From the NCBI GenBank assembly GCA_963667535.2, contig CAXXDU010000002.1, positions 1,674,001-1,738,000 of the forward strand: a DNA stretch of 64,000 bases, given 5' to 3'. The notes beneath the pieces were generated by a model. The model searched no databases, was not told the origin of the DNA, and saw only the letters and a program-made list of their open reading frames with translations. The stretch comes from UBA5614 sp963667535 (GTDB lineage Bacteria; Cloacimonadota; Cloacimonadia; Cloacimonadales; Cloacimonadaceae). Both the position numbers and the translations under genes were made by a program. This document shows positions 44,336-52,410 of this stretch, in pieces. Every line of letters begins with the position of its first letter. Positions within the stretch are counted from its first letter, which is position 1.

Positions 44336-46417
44336 ATGAAAAGACCTGGATTGCTACTACTACTGTTGGCTATGGGTTGTTTTGGCTGGCTGAGTGCACA
44401 GACCTGGCAATTGGATATAACGGATGCATCACAGCAAAGCATTGAGGCTGATATGCATGTTACCAATAATACCGGTTCTGCCATAAGCTGGTCATTTGGG
44501 TACATTACTTGGTTACATCTGTTTATCGATGGGCAAGATGGAGTAAATGTAGAACTCCCTGCAGGAGTGGTGGTCAATATTCCTGTGAGCGCTACTATTA
44601 CTCAGCATATATCATTCTCCCAGTTTCAGTATTATCCTGTTCATCCCATACCTTTGGGAACTCACACAGTACAAGCATACAGAAGAAGCATCGCTCCCGG
44701 TGAACCTACCTGGACACCGGTGGGTAATATCGAGACTGTGTTTTTGTATGCCTGGCAAGATGTTATAAACCCTGTTTTCACTGTGGAAGCTGCCAATCAG
44801 GATAGTATAACAGTCTTATTATCTATAACTAATACCGATATCTATCCTATGCACAAAACATTTACTACAACAGAATGGGCTTGGATTGAACTGAATGGCA
44901 TACCGGATCTGAATAGTTATTCAAATTTACCTTCAACCCTGAATCTGGCGCCGAATGAAACAAGAACCTTTAGAGTGCGGTATAATCCAACTGCGCTTAT
45001 CCCCGGTGGCAATCACGAATTGCAGGTCGGGATTGAGGACTTTGGTTATCCGGGAGGAATTTTAATCCTCATAGACGGACCCAATAATCAGGTGGTGTTT
45101 GAAACAGTATTGAAGAGAGTCTCTCAGGTAGAAATCGTAGCAGATTTATTTGTAACCAATAACACGAGTCAGGATATTCACTGGGGCTTTAATGAATATC
45201 CCTGGGCGGAAATGTTTGTAGATGGTCAAAATGATTTAAATGGTGTTTTTCCTGCTTTATGGAATGTTGATATCCCAATCGGAGAGACAGTTTCCATTGA
45301 AATCGTATATTCACATTATGAAGACATACCATCAGAACTCATACCTCTGGGCACCCATTCAGTACAGGCTATGCTCAAAAACCAAGGCATAGGAGAACCT
45401 ATCTGGACCCCGGTCGGTAATACTGAGATAGTAGCAGTTTATGATACATACCATTTTATAGATATTACCTGCCAGCCACAAACAATCAGCCAGGAAACCG
45501 TTTCTGTCCTGGTAAGTCTCACAAATACAGATGAGTATCAATTCCTGCATGAATATACTGAAGAATGGGCATTTCTCTATATCGACGGACAAGTTATATC
45601 AAATAATATGACGCCGCTACCAGGAATAGAGGATATATCATCCGGTGAGACAGAATCCTTATACTTAACTTATCAGCCTATGTTTCCATTGGCTGCGGGT
45701 CTGCATCAGGTGCAGGTATTTATCCGGGACTATGGTTTCCTGCCGGCAGTAACTATAGACATTCCTGCCTCGACCTATCCTTTGGCGTATAATCTGGATG
45801 TGGTTTTGGCTACTCCCCAAGTGATTGTAGCTGATTTAAACATGATCAATAACACCGATCAGGAAATCTGTTGGGAGTTTACCGAAACAGGATGGGCGGA
45901 TTTGTTTGTTGACGGAGAGAATGATATATCCAATACCCAGCCTGCTGTGATTCCGATTACAATTCAGCCGGGAGCAACCCATACAGAATACGTCAGCTTT
46001 AGCCCCCTGGCAGGAATTCCGGTAGGAACTCATAGCTTGCAGGCAAAGACCAGAACAACCTACGAAGGGGAAGATGTATGGGTGCCTGTGGGTTATCCTG
46101 TAACTGTGCAAGTAAACCCTACCCCTACGACTGATGTGTATATCCAACCCATACACATATCTGCCTATCCCAATCCATTTCACAGCCGGCTTACACTCTC
46201 TTTAAAAACTGAAATACCCGGTAAAGCAGAACTTGAGATATATAACATCAAAGGAAAGCAAATAAATACTTTATATCAAACCACTAATAGCGGTTATAAC
46301 CTTCTTAACTGGGATGGAAACGATAAACATGGCCATCCTTCTCCCGCTGGAATATACCTGATAAAAGTCATAAATGGTAAGACCAACCGGATAATCAAAT
46401 GCCTTAAAGTGGAGTAA
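44336..46417 (+). CDS. Secreted three-repeat protein with type IX sorting domain
   Basis: 693 aa, signal peptide about 1-21 (ending GWLSAQ), GGGAGGA upstream. Three homologous repeats begin near residues 35, 260 and 495: each has a (V/I)(E/V)AD..VTNNT strand, W..LF(I/V)DGQND and a LGTHSVQA strand. Alternating linker domains (VLLSITNTDIYPMHK, VLVSLTNTDEYQFLH) form a second repeat type. The motif spacing suggests Ig-like beta sandwiches, CARDB-like. The C-terminal sorting domain has SAYPNPFHSRLTLS and AGIYLIKV..KCLKVE. It resembles a surface adhesin or binding protein; no catalytic motif. Confidence 0.75.
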   Translation: MKRPGLLLLLLAMGCFGWLSAQTWQLDITDASQQSIEADMHVTNNTGSAISWSFGYITWLHLFIDGQDGVNVELPAGVVVNIPVSATITQHISFSQFQYYPVHPIPLGTHTVQAYRRSIAPGEPTWTPVGNIETVFLYAWQDVINPVFTVEAANQDSITVLLSITNTDIYPMHKTFTTTEWAWIELNGIPDLNSYSNLPSTLNLAPNETRTFRVRYNPTALIPGGNHELQVGIEDFGYPGGILILIDGPNNQVVFETVLKRVSQVEIVADLFVTNNTSQDIHWGFNEYPWAEMFVDGQNDLNGVFPALWNVDIPIGETVSIEIVYSHYEDIPSELIPLGTHSVQAMLKNQGIGEPIWTPVGNTEIVAVYDTYHFIDITCQPQTISQETVSVLVSLTNTDEYQFLHEYTEEWAFLYIDGQVISNNMTPLPGIEDISSGETESLYLTYQPMFPLAAGLHQVQVFIRDYGFLPAVTIDIPASTYPLAYNLDVVLATPQVIVADLNMINNTDQEICWEFTETGWADLFVDGENDISNTQPAVIPITIQPGATHTEYVSFSPLAGIPVGTHSLQAKTRTTYEGEDVWVPVGYPVTVQVNPTPTTDVYIQPIHISAYPNPFHSRLTLSLKTEIPGKAELEIYNIKGKQINTLYQTTNSGYNLLNWDGNDKHGHPSPAGIYLIKVINGKTNRIIKCLKVE

Positions 46418-46900
46418 ATCCTAACCACGGAATACACAGAACAGGAGATTATTCAATACAGAGAAGTGTAGGGACATGCCTTGCGCTTGTCCGATTAGTG
46501 GCATGGACACTCTTGTTTGATTAGTGGCACGGACACTCTTGTCCGTGAGAACATTTTTCTTAACGCAAAGACCCCAACTGAATAACACCTGCCTTTCCAT
46601 TATTAAGCGAAAAGATTGTCACATCTACGTTGCAGGCATAAGATATCGTCATATAAAATTACTATTATATTATCATATAGCAGTCACTTAACGAAATATT
46701 GCTGAACTATTTTCATGAATTAGTTACATGGTTGCCATAGATGCAATATTATATCATAAATTATTGGCAGAGCCCTGATTGAGCCAACCATCATGATTGA
46801 GCAGTCACTAATAAATATTTGTAAAAAAATAGCTTGACATACAAGGGAGTGTTGAAGAAAATCAATATGTCTTTGCATTTATCTATGTATGGAGAATATA
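46418..46900. repeat. Intergenic region with 150-bp direct repeat R5, copy a (46422-46570)
   Basis: R5 runs from TAACCACGGAATACACAGAA through GGACATGCCTTGCGCTTGTCC to CACGGACACTCTTGTCCGTGAGA and AACGCAAAG. The last part is a perfect hairpin CACGGACA/TGTCCGTG, and a 26-bp unit (GATTAGTGGCAYGGACACTCTTG) is present twice. A second copy is at 48059-48215 in the same orientation. The rest (46571-46900) is AT-rich without a gene; TTGACA near 46834 is a promoter candidate. Confidence 0.7.
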
Positions 46901-47932
46901 ATGAAAAAATTATTTATCGCCATATTTATTCTAACCCTATTTACCATACCATTGATAGCCGTACTGGAAACCGAAAACAACGATATCCCTCCTCTGGCAA
47001 ACGTAGTACCGGTTGGTTCTTACGTTGATGACCAGGTTGGTATGATTCCTGTGGATGTTGATGTTGACTGGTATACTTATCATGTCAATGTTGGTAATCC
47101 GATTCTTGTAACAATCATGTTTGCTACATTTCCACCGGCACTTTTTGTCGATGTGTGTACGGATAATCCCTTCGTAGTACAGGCTACACTGAATCTGATT
47201 ACATGGCCATCTGTTATGTTCATTGCCCAAAACGGAAACATGCACTATATCAAAGTGTATTCTACCGTGGACAACAACAATTATGTAGTTCGCCTGCAAA
47301 ATCTGCAAGACCCGACTCTGCCTGTCGTCCTTTCCAGCTTCACCGCTGATTACAATAGCGGATTTGTCGGAATACAATGGACAACCCAGTCAGAAACAGA
47401 ACTAAGCGGCTACAATGTCCTGAGAAATGAAGCATGTGATATGGCAACAGCCTCACAGGTTAATTTCGGGATTATCCCATCAACGAATACTTCCAACGTT
47501 CAAAATTACTCGTATCAAGACCAGGAAATCGAGTCCAACGTCACATATTATTATTGGTTACAAGCAGTTAATATGGACGGCACTATGGAGCACTACGGTC
47601 CTGTTACCGTAAACACTAACGATATCGGTGGTAACACTACACCCGAGATTGTTCAGTTTACAGGCATGGACACAGCTTATCCCAATCCTTTTGGTGAAGA
47701 AACCAATCTTAAAATCAGGCTTAATGCCAATATGAATGTAAAGCTTGATATTTATGACATCAAAGGGCAAAAGATAAGGAGTATCTTCGCAGGAGAACTC
47801 GATAAGGGAATTCACAGATACAAATGGGATGGAAAAAACATCCATGGCTCCACAGTAAGCTCAGGGATATATCTGAGCCGTCTGACCACACCCACCGGAG
47901 TCTACAGCACAAAGCTGCATTTTGTAAAATAA
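46901..47932 (+). CDS. Secreted protein with fibronectin-like and type IX sorting domains
   Basis: 343 aa from MKKLFIAIFIL (46901), with GGAGAATATA as ribosome site. Signal peptide about 1-19 (ending PLIAV). The N-terminal domain (about 20-135, ETENNDIPPLANVVP, DVDVDWYTYHV) looks like the bacterial pre-peptidase C-terminal type beta-sandwich. The fibronectin-like domain (VVLSSFTADYNSGFVGIQWTTQSETELSGYN) is homologous to that of the protein at 35684. The sorting domain has TAYPNPFGEETNL and SGIYLSRL..KLHFVK. Followed by a clear terminator. Confidence 0.8.
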   Translation: MKKLFIAIFILTLFTIPLIAVLETENNDIPPLANVVPVGSYVDDQVGMIPVDVDVDWYTYHVNVGNPILVTIMFATFPPALFVDVCTDNPFVVQATLNLITWPSVMFIAQNGNMHYIKVYSTVDNNNYVVRLQNLQDPTLPVVLSSFTADYNSGFVGIQWTTQSETELSGYNVLRNEACDMATASQVNFGIIPSTNTSNVQNYSYQDQEIESNVTYYYWLQAVNMDGTMEHYGPVTVNTNDIGGNTTPEIVQFTGMDTAYPNPFGEETNLKIRLNANMNVKLDIYDIKGQKIRSIFAGELDKGIHRYKWDGKNIHGSTVSSGIYLSRLTTPTGVYSTKLHFVK

Positions 47933-47960
47933 GTTATTAACCGGTAAATGTGAAGACATA

Positions 47961-47989
47961 AAGGGATGGATTTCTCCATCCCTTTTTTT
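47961..47989 (+). terminator. Rho-independent terminator
   Basis: AAGGGATGGA / TCCATCCCTT stem with a 4-base loop and T7 tail. Confidence 0.92.
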
Positions 47990-48058
47990 CCGTTGGGACA
48001 CAAGGAGGTAAATGAAGAGTATTCCGCCATATAGACCCTAAGACCGTATAGAAAGTTC

Positions 48059-48215
48059 AACCACGGAATACACAGAACCCACGGAACAGGAGATTATTCT
48101 CCACGGAGAAGCGTAGGGACATGCCTTGCGCTTGTTCGATTAGTGGCATGTATACTCTTGTTTGATTAGTGGCACGGACACGCTTGTCCGTGAGAGCATT
48201 TTTCTTAACGCAAAG
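48059..48215. repeat. 150-bp direct repeat R5, copy b
   Basis: About 85-90 percent identical by eye to 46422-46570, with a small insertion (CCCACGGAACAGG) near its start. The hairpin CACGGACA..TGTCCGTG is kept. Followed by AACGCAAAGCACGCTAAAGACGCTAAG. A possible reading frame through 48057-48599 on the minus strand is made from this and the next repeat and is not a gene. Confidence 0.7.
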
Positions 48216-48305
48216 CACGCTAAAGACGCTAAGCCCGCAAAGCTTCCCCATATAGTCACTCCTGGCTTGGAGGCTGTGCGAAAATACCAAAGGAAAAGCT
48301 ATGCC

Positions 48306-48461
48306 GGAGTTCAATTTGCCCTTTTTAGTTTTTAGTAGACATCCTTGTGTTTGGGCAAATCGGACTTCGGATTGCGATATCTGTAAAGGTTTTAGCTGAA
48401 GTCCGAAATTCCTGCATACTTTGCTTTCTATATTTAAAAAGACGAGGGAATTTTGAACTCC
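48306..48461. repeat. Double-hairpin element H1
   Basis: Four 15-16-bp arms in order: GGAGTTCAATTTGCCC (48306-48321), GGGCAAATCGGACTTC (48353-48368), GAAGTCCGAAATTCC (48398-48412) and GGGAATTTTGAACTCC (48446-48461). Arms 1-2 and 3-4 form two stems. The second stem is the reverse complement type of the first, so the element is two copies of one unit facing each other. Related elements H2 and H3 flank the paralog of the gene that ends 71 bp downstream of this element. Confidence 0.8.
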
Positions 48462-48531
48462 AGCTATTCGCTTAATCACCTTTCCACTGTTCCACTGTTT
48501 CACCTTTTCACCATTCCACCTTTCCACTTTA

Positions 48532-48990
48532 TCACCCAATCTCATGACACAGCAATTCATATCCGGAAACAGGTACCAGCAGTTGTGACGTGACAGCATC
48601 AGTCACGCTTTGCACAGGAGCGTTGAGATTGACAATGTCTTGAACTGTTACGGTTGATAAATTCACCTGTTCAGCAGCGGAGCGGTGCCAGGCATACATC
48701 ATATTGATGAAGATGCCAAAGGCTGCGGGCGGGAACTGTCCTGATCTGAGCTTTTGAGTTTTAAACTTTTTGGCAAACAGCTTCAAATCTTCTTTGTAAT
48801 CAGGATTTGCCTCATCCCAGACTCTTTTGAGGTTATGTGTGATACCTGCCAATACTGCCTGAGAAGCAGTGGCATCAGGCTTTGACCAACCCCTGCCCAA
48901 ACACAGATTGCCCTTCCTGTATGACATATACGTCATCTCTTGCTGGGTTCCCGAAAAGGTCTTAAACGGCCATTCAAACGTAATCTTCAT
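48532..48990 (-). CDS. Small protein of unknown family, member 1
   Basis: 152 aa, no signal peptide or membrane segment. No recognised domain. It is paralogous to the protein at 51719: shared pattern MK(I/V), a beta-like start with Y.S/C(Y)R..., RG(W/Y)xKPD, (A/S)xxAxxxNL at about 45-55, the middle Y(K)xDL..(Y/F)xxx(F/Y), QQVNL(S/A)T(V/L)T, then VxxAVxxxL(I/L)PVxGxE at the end. AGATAAA before the ATG is weak as a ribosome site. Its 3' side carries H1 and its 5' side the R3 repeat (49217-49290), the same arrangement as member 2, so gene and repeats may have spread as a module. Confidence 0.65.
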   Translation of the reverse strand: MKITFEWPFKTFSGTQQEMTYMSYRKGNLCLGRGWSKPDATASQAVLAGITHNLKRVWDEANPDYKEDLKLFAKKFKTQKLRSGQFPPAAFGIFINMMYAWHRSAAEQVNLSTVTVQDIVNLNAPVQSVTDAVTSQLLVPVSGYELLCHEIG

Positions 48991-49579
48991 TTTATCTCCA
49001 TGTTATGAAGTGGAACGGTGTAAAGGTGGAACAGTGCCATTGTGTCCTCCCCATTTTAACAATGTGTCATTCCTGCGCAAGCGGGAATCTTAGCCACGAA
49101 ATACACTAAATAAACGAAATAAGAATCTTAACCACAAAGGCACTGAGGCACAAAGTCTTTTCTTTAACGCAGAGATTTATCTGTTTCCACTTAATCACCT
49201 AATCACTTTTCACTATCCCTCTATAATTATATCAGTCCAAATTCCTTCCCGGTGTTCCACGTGGACAAATTAATTCATAATTAATAATTCTTAGTGTCTT
49301 TGTGCCTTTGTGGTGAAAAATATTGTCTTAAGTGTAAAAAACTATTTGACACAATTTCTGCATTAATAACCATGTCACATAAGCATTCATTCTCAAATTT
49401 GTATCTTTACCATCCTCTTTTTTTATCTTCAAAGTATCGCATATCAGCAGGAGTCTGTTTTTCCGGTACCTGCCCTCTTCTTATCTATTTGTTCACATAC
49501 AGTGGAAAGGGATTATTTATAATTATGAATTAACCTAATCACTTAATCACCTAACCACCTTATCACGCAAAAAAAAGAT
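48991..49579. repeat. Repeat-filled intergenic region with R3 copy a (49217-49290)
   Basis: No gene. It contains a half copy of the CATTCCTGCGCAAGCGGGAAT palindrome (49066-49089), the dispersed AACCACAAAGGCACTGAGGCACAAAG-type sequence, and octamers TAATCACC/TAATCACT (49180-49207). R3 (CCCTCTATAATTATATCAGT at its start) is a 74-bp repeat with an internal CCACGTGG palindrome. R3 recurs inverted at 51522-51593, in both cases on the 5' side of a member of the small unknown family. TTGACA at 49347 may serve the next gene. Confidence 0.65.
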
Positions 49580-50152
49580 ATGGAGGATGAATTACTTATG
49601 CCCTGCTTTGAAACGACCGAAATCATCAGAAAAGTACATAACGCAGCCCCTCACTCAGCGTCTGTCCGTTATTTTGAAGGCTTACTCCTGCATCCCAACC
49701 AGCCGTTTAATCCCACCGTTTTGCGTCATGCGGAAGACCTGGAATTCTATTATGATGAACTGGAATATGCAGTTGTGTATAAACAGTATGACCACATCAG
49801 GCTGGGAATTCCCGATGCAGAGCTACCTGTGGTGGATAATAAAACAGTGGCTGATTGCATTAAACGCCTGACTTATCTGAATGGTAAACTGGATGAAGCA
49901 AATGGACACAGAGATACCCTCACTCTGCAAACCTATGAACAGGAAAGGGATTTTATTATCAGGTTCTTAGGCAAATCACTCAATAAGCAAGGCAAACCCT
50001 ACGATTTTAAAAACATGCGCGAATATGACTACCGCTGCGTGTTCAAAGCCCTCATGCGCCTGATTAGTAAAGTAAGAGAAGCAGACCCTATCCTCGCTGA
50101 CTATATCAAAACCCACCTCTCCACCGGCATGACCTTTATGTGGTGGGAGTAG
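49580..50152 (+). CDS. Hypothetical protein, 190 aa
   Basis: Not recognised. Soluble, mostly helical in pattern and rich in aromatic and charged residues (DLEFYYDELEYAVVYKQYDHI, RFLGKSLNKQG, YDYRCVFKALMRL). Start at ATG 49580 has no good ribosome site; the ATG at 49598 (MPCFETTE) lies 12 bases after GGAGG and is an alternative. The 3' end overlaps the 3' end of the convergent gene by 17 nt. Codon use is like that of its neighbours, unlike the AT-rich gene next to it. No known family assigned. Confidence 0.55.
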   Translation: MEDELLMPCFETTEIIRKVHNAAPHSASVRYFEGLLLHPNQPFNPTVLRHAEDLEFYYDELEYAVVYKQYDHIRLGIPDAELPVVDNKTVADCIKRLTYLNGKLDEANGHRDTLTLQTYEQERDFIIRFLGKSLNKQGKPYDFKNMREYDYRCVFKALMRLISKVREADPILADYIKTHLSTGMTFMWWE

Positions 50153-50936
50153 AGTACAAATACCCATATTTACCAAGATCCATACATTTGAACACCCAGT
50201 CTGGACTGTTGTAAATTATAGCAAATCCAGACGGGTTATCTGAAATTATCAGATTAATATTATGATTAGTTAAAGGCTCATTTAACAACTTGCATTTGAG
50301 TTTTTTAATCCCTTCTTTAATATAATCAGGATCTGAACTAGTGATTATATGGTAATCATCAATTAACAAAATGTCCATCATATATTTTTTCTTAAGCTTC
50401 TTTTCCACATTTAAATAGATAACATTTGCCCAAATATCTGCTCTTGGAAATCCTATCTCAGAGTAACCGTTCCCATAATCCTCGAGATATAGAAGTAAAT
50501 CACTTTTTCTTATCCGCATTTCATCTCTAAATAATTGAAAGTCAATTTTTTTTATAATTCTTCCAAGTTGCTTAGATAATCTGTACAACCTAGCCAAATT
50601 TTGAGTAATAGTTCTTGCTATTTCTATTCTGAAATCTCTATTTGGAGTGGATATTACAAAGTCTGGAGATTCATTTTTGTGTATTTTATAAGGATATTGA
50701 ATATTAACACACTTCAATTCATTCGTTTCATTCTTCTTAAGAAAATTGATTAAACTTCTCCACTCTCCAAGCTCTTGGTTGTTCTTATCAGAGGAAATAG
50801 TAACTTTGTGTTCGCTAATATTCTTTGTGATATTATACTCTTGATCTATTTTGTTATACAATTTTACAACATCATCATATTCTCTAATTATTTGCACTCT
50901 ACATACAAACACTGATTTTTTACCATTTGGTTTCAT
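50136..50936 (-). CDS. Unknown AT-rich gene, possible PD-(D/E)xK nuclease-fold protein
   Basis: 266 aa, clearly more AT-rich and Lys/Ile/Asn-rich than its neighbours, which points to recent transfer. Residues near 88-108 read ESPDFVIS..RDFRIEIARTI. A PD followed by a turn and a hydrophobic-E-x motif is the layout of PD-(D/E)xK enzymes, but the Lys is Ala here, so this is a weak match. Other visible parts are a basic helix (KQLGRIIKKIDF) and DILLIDDYHI. No methylase or restriction partner is adjacent. It might be a defence-type or orphan nuclease; function not assigned. Confidence 0.5.
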   Translation of the reverse strand: MKPNGKKSVFVCRVQIIREYDDVVKLYNKIDQEYNITKNISEHKVTISSDKNNQELGEWRSLINFLKKNETNELKCVNIQYPYKIHKNESPDFVISTPNRDFRIEIARTITQNLARLYRLSKQLGRIIKKIDFQLFRDEMRIRKSDLLLYLEDYGNGYSEIGFPRADIWANVIYLNVEKKLKKKYMMDILLIDDYHIITSSDPDYIKEGIKKLKCKLLNEPLTNHNINLIISDNPSGFAIIYNSPDWVFKCMDLGKYGYLYSTPTT

Positions 50937-50984
50937 AAAACCTCTCTATTGTTACGTAAAATTCTTCCTAATGTCAGTCAACTC

Positions 50985-51188
50985 TTTTCTTTCCGCTTCT
51001 TTTATTCATTATTAAACTTTCTTTAAGTGGTCTTAGATTGTGCATAATATACATGGGTGCTGCGCCTTTGCTGCTCCAATGATTCCCCTATGTTCATGTG
51101 GGTGTCATCCGGGTGTCATGTGGGTGTCATGTGGGTGTCTTAAGGGCAAGCTATGTTCACTGAAAGTAAAATGAAAGAAGAATGAATA
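50985..51188. repeat. 11-bp-period palindromic element, copy B
   Basis: Reverse-orientation homologue of copy A. Four 11-mers GTGGGTGTCAT, CCGGGTGTCAT, GTGGGTGTCAT and GTGGGTGTCTT occupy 51098-51141. Flanks shared with copy A are TTAGATTGTGCATAA on one side and TTAAGGGCAAGCTATGTTCACT..AAATGAAAGAAGAATGAAT on the other. The opposite-sense half of copy A is decayed here (GGGTGCTGCGCCTTTGCTGCTCC). Confidence 0.75.
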
Positions 51189-51296
51189 ATGGTGATTAGG
51201 TGATTAAGTGATTAGGTGGAAAGGTGAATGGAACACAGGGAAGGGCTAAGGATAATTATGAATTAGACTCTGTGGAAAGAAGTGGGCTAGCGCTCC

Positions 51297-51486
51297 GGAG
51301 TTCAAAATTCCCATCAAAAATCAAAACAAGTTATCCCATCTTAGGGGAATTTCGGACTTCGGTGAAAGCGACATTGTGTACCTTGTAACTATTCATTGCC
51401 ATATACTAAGATAACAGGAATATTGAAGTCCGAATCGCCCTTTACCATGTATAAATGTGTTGTATTTCGGGGGCGATTTGAACTCC
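51297..51486. repeat. Double-hairpin element H2
   Basis: Arms GGAGTTCAAAATTCCC (51297-51312), GGGAATTTCGGACTTC (51345-51360), GAAGTCCGAATCGCCC (51425-51440) and GGGCGATTTGAACTCC (51471-51486). The centre (GTGAAAGCGACA..CATTGCCA..GGAATATT) is similar to the reverse complement of H3. Lies upstream of small-family member 2. Confidence 0.82.
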
Positions 51487-51521
51487 AAAATTCCTCATGC
51501 GTACTTTTTTCCACAGAGTCT

Positions 51522-51593
51522 GAATTATGAATTATAAATTAATTGGTCCACATGGAACACCGGGAAGGAATTTGGACTGATATAATTATAGGG
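51522..51593. repeat. R3 repeat, copy b
   Basis: Inverted copy of 49217-49290, containing GGTCCACATGGAAC and GGGAAGGAATTTGGACTGATATA. It is followed by simple ATTGAAAATTGAGAATTGAAAATTGAA and CTTTGCGACTCTGCGACTTTGCGTCTTTGCG repeats up to the ribosome site of the next gene. Confidence 0.75.
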
Positions 51594-51718
51594 AATTGAA
51601 AATTGAGAATTGAAAATTGAATCTTTGCGACTCTGCGACTTTGCGTCTTTGCGTTAAAAATCTCTTTTCTCTCTTTTTCTCTGTGTCTCTGTGGGTAGAA
51701 ATAAACTGGAGGATAAAA

Positions 51719-52168
51719 ATGAAAGTTAAATTATCGCATGGGATAAGCGCATTATCCGGCAAGAAGGATAGTGTTGTCTATTGTTATAGTAAGGAAAGTG
51801 ATGCTGTCTATAGCCGTGGTTATGTGAAGCCGGATGAGTCTGTGGCTAATGTGAGCTTTACTGCTATACAAAAGAATCTCTGGAATTTGCACCCATCTGA
51901 AGAGTACAAAAATGATTTACGGCGATACATCGAGGTATTCAATAGAGTTCGCCCCAGACGGTTGGCACCAATGCATAAGTGGACTAATCTCTACGTGCTA
52001 ATGCTTTTTGAGATGCAGAGACGGATGCCGCAGCAGGTGAATCTGGCAACGCTAACTAGGGAGCAGATAATTGAGCAGGACTTGCCTTGCAGAAGCGTGG
52101 CAGCAGCGGTGCAGGGGAATCTGATCCTACCGGTAGCCGGCTGGGAAGAAATGAATGCTCAATTATGA
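51719..52168 (+). CDS. Small protein of unknown family, member 2
   Basis: 149 aa from MKVKLSHGISA (51719) with GGAGGATAAAA upstream; the frame extension to 51617 is made of simple repeats and is not used. Paralog of the protein at 48532-48990, sharing length and the landmarks RGYVKPDE, NLW, PQQVNLATLT and LILPVAGWEE. No signal, membrane or enzyme motif is visible. It is enclosed by H2 and H3 (inverted to each other) and preceded by R3b. The N-terminal strand pattern with SGKKDSVVYCYSKES may be a small beta-domain; function unknown. Confidence 0.65.
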   Translation: MKVKLSHGISALSGKKDSVVYCYSKESDAVYSRGYVKPDESVANVSFTAIQKNLWNLHPSEEYKNDLRRYIEVFNRVRPRRLAPMHKWTNLYVLMLFEMQRRMPQQVNLATLTREQIIEQDLPCRSVAAAVQGNLILPVAGWEEMNAQL

Positions 52169-52202
52169 ATTATGGCTCTGGATAATCATGTTGAGGAATC
52201 TT

Positions 52203-52394
52203 GGAGTTCAAATCGCCTTCTGAGGTTTAATATAACCATGCATGTTCGAGGGCGATTCGGACTTCAATATTCCGACTATTTAATTATTTGGCAATGAATA
52301 ATAAAGATGAGTATAGTGTCGCTTACACCGAAGTCCGAAATTCCCTAAAAACCAGGATAATATTCGATGATTTAAAACGGGAATTTTGAACTCC
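52203..52394. repeat. Double-hairpin element H3
   Basis: Arms GGAGTTCAAATCGCC (52203-52217), GGGCGATTCGGACTTC (52250-52265), GAAGTCCGAAATTCCC (52330-52345) and GGGAATTTTGAACTCC (52379-52394). It is an inverted relative of H2, lying immediately 3' of small-family member 2 and 3' of the lipoprotein gene on the other strand, so it may also serve as a hairpin at two mRNA ends. Confidence 0.82.
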
Positions 52395-52410
52395 GGGACG
52401 CTTAGTACTT

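Noticed and set aside
48057..48599. 180-aa minus-strand reading frame
   Set aside because: Composed of the R5 repeat and element H1, overlapping the small unknown gene; no signal of coding constraint.
48306..52394. Integron attC sites and gene cassettes
   Set aside because: The double hairpins lack the GTTRRRY/RYYYAAC core, genes lie in both orientations, and no integron integrase is in the window.
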